From Antedon mediterranea (lineage: Eukaryota > Echinodermata > Crinoidea > Comatulida > Antedonidae): DNA of 64,000 nucleotides. This document shows, one piece after another, positions 1-11,700 of this stretch. Numbering within the stretch: the first letter of the stretch is position 1; each line of letters starts with the position of its first letter. The notes beneath the pieces were generated by a model. It was not told the origin of the DNA, did no database searches, and saw only the letters and a list, made by a program, of their open reading frames with translations. The translations under genes were made by a program, and so were the position numbers. The stretch lies in assembly GCF_964355755.1 (NCBI RefSeq), contig NC_092677.1, forward strand, positions 14,840,601 to 14,904,600. Reading direction: 5' to 3'.

Positions 1-1212
1 AAACAGGACGACCCAAATACATTATTCATAGGCCAACAATATTTCCTTTATTTATTTATTCTGTTTTTTTTAAAAAAGACATTGCAGTACAAAACTGAAT
101 TGCGTCCAATAACATCAATAGAAAAATAGTAATATACAACCATGAAAATAATTATAAAAAAACGATACATACATAGAATCCAGCAAAACTGGACACAAAC
201 ATCAACTATTAAAAATATAAAACTCATTAAAAAAAAATAAAGCATAACATTTACAAGGAAAATCAGGCCTTTTTCCATAGTAGATTTGGTCCCCAGTAGC
301 ACCGGGAATAACAGTTACCGTATGCCTATGCCTATTAGCTAATACAACTGATTATAATGCAATTATATATTGGATTATAGAATATTGGCCTTTGATTTAT
401 TTAAAAAAATACAACGTACGTGCGAGTATTTGTTTTTACGTGTATACTAGCCGAGCCTACTATACGCCTACAGGTACAGCAGACTTATAATACAAATTTA
501 TAGATTATGTTTGACAAAAGTAAGGGTTGGTGATTCCTTGCTATCTATAAAAGTCATATCCATTAATGGAAATGACATTGAGTCCTCCTGTAATTTGAAC
601 ATAAAATTCACGGAGCTTGGGTAATTCCACTTTTCTTGTAGTAGGCCTATTTGGTTCCTCTACTGTAATCGCATATAATCAGTTTATTGAAGGAATGTAC
701 AATAATGTTTTATTAATCACCCAGCTGATTGAAATGATATTGAAATCAATCAAGTGTGCAGTATCATACGTCACTTGCTTACTGAGGTATATCAAATAAT
801 GGGAGCGAAAAGGGACTTTTATCCCTTCCCATTTACGCGTGTTAAAATGTCTTAAAATCATGATTTTAAGATCTACATGAGATTTTAAAAAATGGGTATG
901 ACCTTGAAAATAACAAAAAATAAAATGTGAACGTGGAGAAGGATGGTACAAATATAGATAGTCCGGTAGACCTACTAAACATGAATGAGGATTTGATAAT
1001 TATTGCACTATAGATACAATCAAGTGCGGTCACGCATATTGTTTCAAACACATTTTGGAAAGTAATTCTTCATACGTCGCCACATGCCTACCGACATCTT
1101 ATATATGTACAGTGATACCGGGTGTCTATAGCATGTCTTAAGTAGGATATTTCCATCACAGTAATTAATGAGATGTACTTTTACATTATGATAATTGTAA
1201 CACTGTAAACTT

Positions 1213-1271
1213 ACCTCAGCCTTCTGCTTTTCTGAACCGGGTGGTGTCTCCGACATCTTCCTAGTTACCTG
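1213..1271 (-). CDS. Possible 5' coding exon of an unidentified gene leaving the window to the left
   Basis: On the minus strand a sequence ending in TATTTCAG precedes GTAACTAGGAAG-ATG. The frame from that ATG (about 1257) reads MSETPPGSEKQKAE and runs straight into a good donor, GAG/GTAAGTTTAC, at about 1212. The composition is that of a hydrophilic N-terminus. I could not find the next exon between 1 and 1200. AATAAA motifs on the minus strand near 44-58 could be its 3' end, but nothing links them. I do not recognise the product. Confidence 0.22.
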
Positions 1272-1283
1272 AAATACTACCAA

Positions 1284-3104
1284 ACCTGTCTGAATAGATG
1301 GGCGTGTGCACTAGGCATACAATCTCTGCTAGACTTTCCCTATTATAATTTATTTAGTATAGATTGTGCATAGAGCGCTCGTATTAGACACGGTTGAGCT
1401 TGACTCGCTGAGCTAACTGTCAAAACAACCGGCTTGCTGTGCAGTTTTACTGTGTTCACCAGGTCTCCCACAAGGTCATTTCCTAATTGAATATCTTCAT
1501 TCGAAATAAAGGAAAAACAAGGGTCACCAAATTGTTAACGATATGAGTGGGATATCCGTTATTGCATAATGTCATGGATCTTTGATTTTTAAATGTCCAT
1601 AATCCCGATTAAAAGCCACAGATGACGAAATACTGTAACCTCCGTCCGTGACAATTAAAGTAATTTTTAAAACTGCTGAAAATGAAAATCTCATAGGTAT
1701 GAGCGCAGATACTGTACTTTTTACGTGATCGGAAAAACTCATAATTCAGATTTCTTCCCTATCTGTTTAAAAAATATATACTGTAGTTTAACAGTAAACC
1801 CCTACTTTGAGACACTACCCTATTCTGGTTACATACTTTATTAAGGAGGAAAAATATATTGTTTACCCTCCAGCCCCTATTAAGTGGACACCCCTATTAA
1901 GAAAACACGTTGTTGGGTCCCAAAGGTGTCCCTTTAATAGCAGTTCGACTGTTAAACAGTCAATAGTTCGACTGTTAAACAGTTAATAGCAGTTCGACTG
2001 TTAAACAACAATCGAGATACAATAAATATCCTGATTATTGTAGTTAAACCGTGGGTGTAAATAATCAAATACTTGTCGTTCCTATAGAAAAATTATGTTT
2101 CAAGGTTACGTTAAACAATACAATCATTTTACAAGTTGTAAATTCAAACATTGTAGACACGATTAGAGTTTAAAGAACAGGATAAAGCTTTGATTAGCAG
2201 GTTGAACAATTTTAAAGAAAAAAGATTGAAACTCTTAATATGTGAAGGACAGATTCAGGAGGTTTCAGTTTCATTTTTCTATTCTATTGCACTTATTGTT
2301 TGTTTTTAAGTACACTTACTTATATTGAAATCGTCAACAAATCTAACAAAATAAATCTGAGGCCGAAAACTTTTTAAACGATGTAAAGGAAAACTTACCT
2401 AATATGCTTAATTGCATAATAGTTTAATGGAAAAAAACAATGATTATGTTTTCAAATATTTTAATATTTTTCAACCAATAGGTGGAGGTTCAATTACTGT
2501 AGACTTTACACGGAGATGACACATCTTTTGTATATATTACCATGTGTTGTGCAATCCTGATGAGTAATTTAGACTGAAAAGGTAGTGGAGGGGTTGTTAG
2601 AAAGCAAGTTTGAGTAATTACGACTGTTAAATCATCATTTTTGTAATAAATAAATTGAAAGTGAAACGGACAAAAACAACTTTCATGCAGTAGACACTGT
2701 TGCTCTTTGAACTGTACGAACATTAAAGCTTTAACAAAATTCAATCAAATTTCTTCATTAGAAATACAATTCGAAAAACACAATAAGGAACGATATAATA
2801 TGCTAAAAATCTCAATTTTTATTTTGTATGAAATCCAATAATGCTTGTTCTTAGATTATGAACAAGTAAGTTATAATAATAATAGAAAATGTCAAGTAAA
2901 CTTATATGAATGTTGTTTTAAAGAAGACACAATTCATCAAGTGAAGCAATGGTGTAGCTCTATACACATTTTCCGATGCCGTTCCTTTAGCAGTAATTAT
3001 TTACACATCACATTATTGCTAATGATTATCATGACATCATCGCTTTACTAAACATTTAAATAGAATGTAGGCTAATTTCCAGTCGCAATATTTCGTCGCG
3101 GGCA
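1284..3104. other. Non-coding, AT-rich intergenic stretch
   Basis: I see no convincing exon here. The only structure is a short tandem repeat at about 1937-2010, where the phrase AGTTCGACTGTTAAACA occurs three times. Just upstream (about 1855-1935) lies a low-copy phrase with CTATTAAG and GTCCC. Open frames at 2490-2744 and 2845-3051 have no recognisable domain and are probably chance. Confidence 0.5.
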
Positions 3105-3119
3105 TTTATTTTATTTATT
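3105..3119 (-). terminator. Cluster of three AATAAA polyadenylation signals
   Basis: Read on the minus strand, three AATAAA hexamers lie at 3105-3110, 3110-3115 and 3114-3119, about 50 bases after the TAA stop at 3165-3167 of the acidic-tail Ig gene. Position and strand fit the 3' end of that gene. Confidence 0.6.
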
Positions 3120-3164
3120 ATATATTTGTTTCCAATTTACAATCGTAGTATTTTCAATATTGTC

Positions 3165-6100
3165 TTATACTATAGAAATATCAACTTCTTCTATATCTTT
3201 AATTTGATATTCTTCATTGTCGTCTTGGTCTTCATTAAGTGTACTGTGTTCTTCTGCAGCTTCTGTCGTCTTGTTCTGCGGGCCGTTTGTCTCTAGAACC
3301 ACACTATGGTCATTAACAAACGATCTGTTCACTTCGGTATCACTTTGTTCAAGTTTACCTCCGTTAGCATGTTCATCTTTGCTGACGTCACAGTTGTTAG
3401 ATATACTTCTAGTTACATCCTTCTTACCTTCTGTATTATCAATATCAGTTCTTTTTATATTTACCACTTTCTCTTCTGAGTTCATACCAGAACTTCTATT
3501 CTCATCAGCGGTGTTACTTTCTTCCTTGTGTTCACACTTATCTCCGTCTACCTGTTCATGTCTGCTGACGTCACAATTACCAATTTTATCTTTATCTTTT
3601 GCATTTTTCGTATCATCAATAGTTGTCTCTTGCGAATCAATATCAAAACTGTCATTTTCATCAGCGATGTTAGTTTCTTTATTTTGTTCATACTCATTTT
3701 CGTTTGTCTGTACATCACGTATGACGTCACAATTATCAATTTTATCCGTCTTAGAATCTTCTGTATTATTCGTAGCATCATTATCAGTTTTCTCGTGGAA
3801 GTCCACATTATTTGAATGTCCATTCTCTTCGGTTGTATGCCCACCTTCTTTCGTTTGTTCGCAATTATCTCCATCTGCCTCTAAATCTTTGCTGACGTTA
3901 CTGTTACCAATGTCTTTATTAGAGTCTAATACGTCGTTGATTGTTTTTATACTTACAATTTTGTCGTTTAAATCAATATCGCTGGAATTAATATTGCTAA
4001 ATTGAGTTTCTAGATTTCCATCGTCATTATTAGAAATAACAGCAACGGAATTATCACAACCGTTGGTTGTAACTTTCTCTTGTGAGCTCTCAGCTGTTTC
4101 GTCTTCTATAAAAGAATCCATGCTAATTACCTTCTGATTATCTTTCGTTGGAGAAGAGTCTTCGAGTTGAAACTGGTTTATTTTCCATTCAAGAGTATGT
4201 CCCTGTTAAAAGAAATGTTTATAGAATCTTATGAATATATAAACATATTGAAAATTTACAGATCAGAAATGGTGTTTTATGATTCGTTGTATAGAGGGCA
4301 CCAAACACTAACAGTTTAGTAGGTACTTTACTGAAGTCTTGAATCCTGCCCGGTGGTGAAAAATGTGAAAAATGTATGGGTGACGATCGCACTACATACT
4401 ACGGCCCATGGACTTATTGTGGGCACTGAAAGGTATACCTCTCCCTGCTGTGAACGTAGCTTTATAAAATTACATAAGAAAAATGTTAAAATTGTTTACG
4501 AATTTGAAAGATGTTGTCTTACGTCTTTTTCCAAGACAATGACACCTTGAAACGGTATATTATCGTATTTACGGATAACTTTGCATTGATAGTTTCCGGC
4601 ATCCTCGTCAGTCGGTCGGCTTATTTTAAAAAAACTAGTACTGCCATCACGTTCGCAGCTATACCGCCCTCTAGCCGCATTATCTGTAGATGAAGCCAAT
4701 GCATTTCCGTGACCTTGTTTGACTTCACCAGTTTCATCAGCGTGGAACCAGATAAATGAATCTACTTGCTCATTCAACGGTAATGCCATACACGAGAAGA
4801 TTAGCGAGTCAGCGTTAGAGAAGATATCACCAGCAACAACAAGAAGTTTACCTGTTATACAACAAAATGTATTATTGGATTTACAAAATAGTATATTAAA
4901 CATTATGTGGAAAGTAGATAGACCTACCTATTAGGGCATGAGGAAAATGACAAACCGTGTCCGTGACGAGTCGGTATAGGTTGTAAACAAAACTTTAGTT
5001 TAAATATATAAATATGCCCCAATGGTGTATTATGATTCTACCCAATACCCAAAATCGTATAATATAATCGTATAACTATAACAAATGCAATTCAAGTCTA
5101 TTATAAAACTGCTAATCAAAAGTGTGTTTACTTCCGTAACCAATAAACTCAGAAATAAATGACTAAGAAGTTCAGCTCAAAATGTACCGATATGGTGCGT
5201 GAATACAAACGAAAAGACAACGTTGATCATGACAACGATACAGTTGTTTAAAGTTGGCAATACAAATTCGCTATTTATAGCTACTCTTTTGTTGAAATCG
5301 ACATTATGGATATTCCATATTTAGCAGTAATATTAATAAGAGTAGTTATTTGTCATAATTTGAAGGAGATGTCTGGCGTGTACAGGTATCCGATGGAGTA
5401 CCACCGCTGTATTCCAATGACGATATTTTTATTCGTTGTAGTGATATTCGTTGTATATTTAGAAGAGTGGTACACGATTGATTTGATCGAAAGCGAATGC
5501 ACAGTGGTTAATCACAAAACGGATTATCAGGAAACCTGTAACGGTGACGCTAAAAAGACATGCAAAGGCAAAGAAAAATGTCTAAAGATTTTTGTCTCAT
5601 TCAAAGACCATGACTGGAACGACAGAATGGCAAAATTGTTTTTTAGCGAAGAATACCTTTCTGAAAATGACGAGGTAAGAAATGGCAATCTTTTTGTTTC
5701 TATATCGCAGTTAATCCAGGAGCGAAAACGAATTCACTTCCTGATATAACAGCAAGAATGATTGTTTGACCGATTAAGAGGAACACAATAAAAAACGAGT
5801 GACGTTATAATTGAATATCAAGTATGCATTTTTCTTAAATAAAACAAAAGAAACTAGACACCGTCGAAATTCATAATTGACGAATAAACGCAATACAAGC
5901 CGACGTAACATACACGTTAATACCCATTCACACACTAGGACAGTAACGATCGACGATAAATAAATGAATGCCAATTTTTTACTACATAAAACAAGAGAAA
6001 TCTAAAAATGTTTCATCATTAAACCGTAGGATAACCCTATGCTGCCTTTGAAAAATACACACGTCCAATCAAATGACGTGATAATTGTAAGATAAATAAT

Positions 6101-8743
6101 ATCGTGATGCTTTTATTGATCTTACGTCATTAGACTGGATTAAAAAAATGTTTTTATCAAGAAGACAGCAACATGGTTATTCTATAGTTTTAGAATTAAC
6201 ACTTTTATAATTTCTTTTGTTAAATAAAAATAAATTCAAGTTTACCTATATCGTCGATCGTTATCGTCCTAGTTTGTAGCACATTTAACAGTAACTCTTT
6301 AACAATAAATATCTGATCTGACATGATACGGGTATCAAAAGAATAGATATATTGACATTTTGACATTACTTTTTACAATTTTATTCCAGTGCTCTTTTTC
6401 AGAGTGTGAGACTCGAATGAAGGAAGAATCCACAGAAAATGATTATTTTGACTTCCGAAATACCTACACGAAAACAGGAACAACTTTCCGATGTTTCTAT
6501 CATCCTAAAAACGAACAAGCAGTTTTATCGCGAAAGCACAAACGAAAAGTCGCTTGGAAAGCTATTGTGATACCAATTATTTACTTTGTGATTGAAATTT
6601 GTTTGTATAGTAGAAAACGTCAAAATACACGACCAACTGACATAGTTACCCCATTGTAAACATTATGTACCCAGGTCAAGAGAAGAAGTGGACAAATAAA
6701 CTTTGTTTTTTTTAAAAATAAGCCATTGTCAAATTTCCTTGGGTAAATTTGTTTCTACTTTTAACTGAAGCGGGATTCCCCGATAGTTTGAGTATTAGTT
6801 TTACCATGAAAAGTATAATATTGTAGTGCCTGTTATTATGTACAAGGCAACCGCATTAAAGATATTTTCTTTAGTACACAAAATACATTGTTTTGATGTA
6901 TTGATTGAATGAAAAGAGAAATCAACCATGCAAGAAAGTATAAATAATAACGTAACCCGATTCTCTGTACTGTACACGTGGCCTGTCTAGTAGTAGGATC
7001 CGATCATAGGCAAATTCGGCAATACAGTCTCACATATCGTGGCGGCTGTATTATTTTATGGTTAGGTTAGGCTTATGAAAGATGACGCAACGCAAGCGGT
7101 CACATATTATACATTAATTAATGTTTTCTATTTAAAAACATATTAAATTGTATAAACTTACTGTGTATCGTAATCAGAGAAGTGTGCGATGAAGCCCTCT
7201 TGGCGTTGCGCCTGCGCACAAGACATGTGTATTCGCCAGAATCGAATGCGGTGATGTTGTTGATTTCAAGCCAAATTCTGCCTCTGCTATTGGATGTTAC
7301 GTTCATGCGATCTAAAATAGATAATAAGAGATAACATTTAATTATTCAAATGTTGTAGGCCTAAGGTAGAGGATATGCTTGTAGTGTGGTTATGCTAATG
7401 CTACCGAAGCTGTCCATTAAAAGTATCCGCTTTTAAACTTGTAATTATTTTGAAAAAAAAAAGCTGTATTCATCAGCTCAAAATGGAGTGTTAAATCAAA
7501 AGATGTAAGTCATGTAAATACCTTGATTTGTTTTATGAAGATCGATATTTCTAGAAAATAAAAAAATTGAAAATAATGCTTTTATTTCACAATATAAATT
7601 ATAATAATTATTGTAAGTATTGTGAAATGGGCTTTGAGGAGTAGGATCAAACAAACAAAATACGAATAGTCGTCAAGGAGAAATTAGATTGGTAAGTTAG
7701 GACGATAAATCTTAATTATCTTATCTTAATTTTAGTAGTTAATTGTAGTTAAAAGTTATATATAACTTACTCATCTGTTGATGGCATTTCCTTTAAACTG
7801 ATTCGTTCTGTAAAAATATAAAATTTGAATCATTAAATCAAATTGTACTTTGCACAGTGAAAGGAGAAATCGCGCTTTGCTCATAATGATCTAACAACCA
7901 TGTATTGGTACCAACGGTGTTAACAACCATGTATTGGTACCAACGGTGTTAACAACCATGTATTGGTACCAACGGTGTTAACAACCATGTATTGGTACCA
8001 ACGGTGTTAACAACCATGTATTGGTACCAACGGTGTTAACAACCATGTATTGGTACCAACGGTGTTAACAACCATGTATTGGTACCAACGGTGTTAACAA
8101 CCATGTATTGGTACCAACGGTGTTAACAACCATGTATTGGTACCAACGGTGTTAACAACCATGTATTGGTACCAACGGTGTTAACATTTCTTTTATTCAT
8201 TATTTTTTCAATTGTGTATATTTTCTATCTTATATTCTTCTACATTATAAATCACAACTTCCTGTCAACAAATAATTGAGGTTATTATCAAAGTTTATAT
8301 TTTATGGAAACCAGGACCTACCCTTTAAGTTATTTCACAACTAGAATTTAGGCCTATTGCTGAATACATGCAGTGCATAATCAGAATCAATTGAGTTCAA
8401 AACAACTTTCTAATCTAGAAAAGTCTACAGGCCACACGGTAAAGGATGTTTTTATCGTAAAATTAGTAATTAGTAGGCCTAACTGTCTTCTTAAGATTCT
8501 TCTCAACTGACCTGTCAAACTACTGATGCAACTCGGAAATTTCATTAACGGCAACGCACCATTAGGCGTAATCCACTGGACATAATCAGCACGGGCTAGT
8601 CGAGGTCTGTATTTACATTCGATAATAACTGATTTCTTAGAATCTGTCAACTGTTGCTCTGGTACAAGCAGGCGTATCGATTTGAAACAACAGATATATA
8701 CTAAATAATAATAAAAGCCACAAACAAATTGTTAAAATTTCAT
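3165..8743 (-). CDS. Two-Ig-domain protein with long acidic repeat tail (start uncertain, stop at codon 4)
   Basis: Minus-strand exons: 8512-8700 (or from an ATG at 8743), 7162-7311, 4523-4851 and 3165-4202; intron phases 1, 1 and 0 all agree. The first two exons together form one Ig fold (IIECKY, then VQWI, then DSGEYTC). The third holds a second Ig fold (LIFSC, FIWF, DAGNYQC). The last exon codes 345 residues, very rich in Asp, Glu, Asn, Ser and Thr, with about four imperfect 55-residue repeats marked by NCDV-type starts. There is no transmembrane segment downstream of the Ig domains, so the product may be secreted. The start is a problem. An ATG at 8743 gives a signal-peptide-like run (YYYLVYICCF), but codon 4 is TAA. 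Alternatively the exon 8512-8700 has its own TTTAG acceptor (phase 1) and could be spliced from the upstream Ig-receptor gene. A BK-beta-like gene lies on the opposite strand in the intron 4852-7161. The name and function are unknown. Confidence 0.55.
5306..6659 (+). CDS. BK channel beta-subunit-like two-pass membrane protein
   Basis: There are two plus-strand exons, 5306-5674 and 6390-6659, joined in phase 0 (GAG/GTAAGA and TTCCAG/TGC), giving 212 residues; vertebrate KCNMB4 is about 210. TM1 spans about residues 36-54 (IPMTIFLFVVVIFVVYLEEW). A Cys-rich extracellular loop follows: SECTVV, ETCNG, KTCKGKEKC, CSFSEC, FRCFYHP. TM2 is about residues 178-197 (WKAIVIPIIYFVIEICLY), with a basic tail. 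This order matches the Kv/BK beta (KCNMB) family, including the second-exon CSY/CSF..C motif, the C-Y/F-x pair near RCFYHPKNE and VL-x-RK before TM2. In that family the protein tunes gating of the Slowpoke (BK) channel; here that role is inference from architecture. The start at 5306 is the first ATG of the open frame. The gene lies inside an intron of the opposite-strand two-Ig gene, and a MITE occupies its own intron. Confidence 0.72.
5934..6273. mobile_element. Foldback MITE, copy 1
   Basis: The ends are inverted copies: ACTAGGACAGTAACGATCGA on the left, and its near reverse complement (TCGTCGATCGTTATCGTCCTAGT) on the right. The interior also folds on itself (ATCAAATGACG against CGTCATTAGA). 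A second copy of the family is at 53645-54498. It has no coding capacity and lies in the intron of the BK-beta-like gene. Confidence 0.75.
6695..6700 (+). terminator. AATAAA polyadenylation signal
   Basis: AATAAA lies 36 bases after the TAA stop of the BK-beta-like gene, on the same strand. Confidence 0.6.
7581..7586 (-). terminator. AATAAA signal downstream of the Ig-receptor tail exon
   Basis: AATAAA on the minus strand lies about 180 bases after the TAA at 7767-7769. It supports ending the Ig-receptor gene there rather than splicing on into the two-Ig gene. Confidence 0.4.
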
Positions 8744-11700
8744 TATTTTTCCTAGTTACATATAATATCTAGCCTTGCCCAAAGCTTTTAATCATCTTTC
8801 CAGTAATGACTTTCTCTCATACATTTACTGTACATTGGTAACAGATGTATTTATTTTATGAAATGAGCCACAAAGAGAATATTTTACGTCATGTTCTTCT
8901 TTTGTAATAGGGAGCTTTAGGTTTAAGATGACCCATGACCTACTCAGAGATGTGTCTTCTAGACCTAGAAATAACTGTCGAGAAATAGAGTGAAGAAGCT
9001 CGTGCTAACTCCTATCATGCGGACAAGAAGTATGACCTTAACTTGTTCCTATGTTGTCGGTCGTCACAAATAGAAAAACTTTCTATTGTTAACGCCAAAA
9101 TATAATTAATGTTCTGTTCTTACTCAGGACGATGAATAGTAGCAAGCCAATTAAAGCAGAAGCAACTCCGATGATGAGATATATTTTCAGTGAGTTATCA
9201 TCTTTCCATATTCCTTGTGTTTCTGAAATATTAACAACATTTTTTTCGTTTTTAACACATTATATACACATTCCAATCATATCTCCAATATTTTATTCTA
9301 TTTCACAATGTAAAATTTCAAAAAATATTAAAAAATTAAATCTATTAAATCAAAAATATTTTAATGTTAGCTACTGTAAGAGAATATTTCGTTATTTTTA
9401 TTCTATGATAGCTTTAAATATATTCCTCATACTTTCTTTTGTATCTAAACAAATATACATTTTTGTTTTTTAATACATCAAGCTCGTACACTAGGTTAAT
9501 TGTATGAGCATCAAGTGCTAATTTTGTATTTAAGTATTTTCTGCCAAACATCTGTAATTTTCAAGAAATTAGTTTCAAAGAAGCTGTTTTATTTGCGATT
9601 AGAAAGAAATGTATAACTAATTAAATGCTTAAATATGTAAATAAGTTTTAAAAAAAATTGCTAATGTGAAATAAAAAGTATTGAATAGGTATATTTCTTA
9701 CAATTCAAGTGTAAGGTGTTTTTTTTTAGGTCTATAAAAACTATATTTTATAGGTATTTGCTATGATATTATAGAAATTTTTAAATTAAAACCTGTAAAC
9801 TGAAATTTCAAATGAAATGAAAGAGCTCCAACGAAAGAAAAAACTAGTGCTTGTTTGTGGTTTTGTTTTGTTTAAATAATTGTATCGATAGCAGAATAGC
9901 AATGATACCTGATGTTGAGATCTTGCTAGCGATAGTTGTAGGGTCATTGTCATTAAAAGTAGGCCTAGTATTTGCTGCTGTAGTTGACTCTGTAATTAAG
10001 TGAGTGTAATGCAAATGGTAAGAAATATCAATACAACTTTAAGTAATGCTTGTTTGTGAGTTTGTTTTGTTTCAATAATTGCATCGATAACAGAATGGCA
10101 ATGATACCTGATGTTGAGATCTTGTTTGCGATAGTTGTATGGCCATTGTCATTAAAAGTAGGCCTAGTATTTGCTGCTGTAGTTGACTCTGTAATTAAGT
10201 GAGTTCAATGCAAATGGTAAGAAATATCAATACAACTTTAAGTAATGCTTGTTTGTAAGTTTGTTTTGTTTCAATAATTGCATCGATAACAGAATGGCAA
10301 TGATACCTGATGTTGAGATCTTGTTTGCGATAGTTGTATGGCCATTGTCATTAAAAGTAGGCCTAGTATTTGCTGCTGTAGTTGACTCTGTAATTAAGTG
10401 AGTGTAATGCATATGGTTAGCAATATCAATACAACTTTTACTGTTAATATTTGGTTCTTTGGATATCATATTTTATTTAAATTTTTATATTTATTGATTT
10501 TTTTTATACCATCCGACATAATAGCAAATACATTACATAATAACCTTTTGGTGTCTTATTTTGAGGCTTCTTAAATGAATATTGTCGGTGATGAAATTGC
10601 ATGGATAAAACTTTTATCGGTAATGAAAATGTTATCCATGTAATTGTCATCATCACTAATGAGTAAACGGAGTTCCATACGGAACTGATTTTTTCACCAA
10701 TGGCCCTGATTGGTAACCAAGTATCATCCACCGAGTCAGTGCCACTATGGACTATAGGATATGTAAGATAGATGCTATTTATATTTATAGCTTGTAAGGT
10801 GTTGTGAGCAATAACTAATATTTAGGCTCATCATCATCATCGATGAAATAACAGATACAGACACCATTACCTGTATAAAATATACCTGATGTTGAACTCC
10901 TATTAGGGACAGGAGTTGTATTATTAGTATGGTTAAATTTAGTAATATTTTCACTAACTGTAGTTGTCTCTGTAATTAATTGAATTAATTAATATTAGTA
11001 ATATATTTCTAATTATTAATACTAATTCCAAACTTTTGCTTTCGAATTAATTGAAACTGTTTTGTAATCAGATTAAAACAATGAATACCCGAATATATAA
11101 ATATAGAACGTTAAGATATTTCCAAGCTTTTAATCATTATAATCCAACATTAATAGTAGGCCTATTGCAGTGACGAAATACGCACCATAGCCACACACTA
11201 TTCTCTGTTATATTGAAATTTATACAGTTCGTACAATCATTATTATTTACAATATTACCACACTCAAGATAATATGATTATTAAAGATAGTACTTTAGTT
11301 TAATATGTTTGTAAGAAATTTCTTTTAGAACAACCAAAAAAAAGATGATTAATACGGAGAATTATTTCAGCAACATGATTTATTTTATATAGAAATAGTT
11401 TTCTATCACCCCTGTACTTTATGAATAATGATTTATGACGTTTTATTATTGCATTGTACTGTTCATGTGCTGAAAAACACAAATTACTTACCTATAAGAG
11501 TTATGTTAACTACCATTATGTTACTCGTCTGGTCAGTTTCCAGCTGTTGATAAGCTGAGCTTCGAACAGCACATGTATACTTTCTATCAGTTCCGGAATC
11601 AGTTGCTATACCAACTGTATGGCGTAACTTTACTTCTCCTTTCTTTATTTCGTCTTCAGTAATATTTGTAGAGTTTATTTCTGTCTTATTCTCGAACCAT

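Noticed and set aside
3380-3900. Several TGACGTCA (CRE-like) sites
   Set aside because: They fall on the repeated Cys-Asp-Val codons (TGT GAC GTC A) of the acidic repeats, so coding constraint explains them.
3217-4005. Long open frame (262 codons) on the plus strand
   Set aside because: It is the antisense of the acidic tail exon; its Ser/Leu-rich translation is the expected mirror of Asp/Glu/Asn codons and has no domain.
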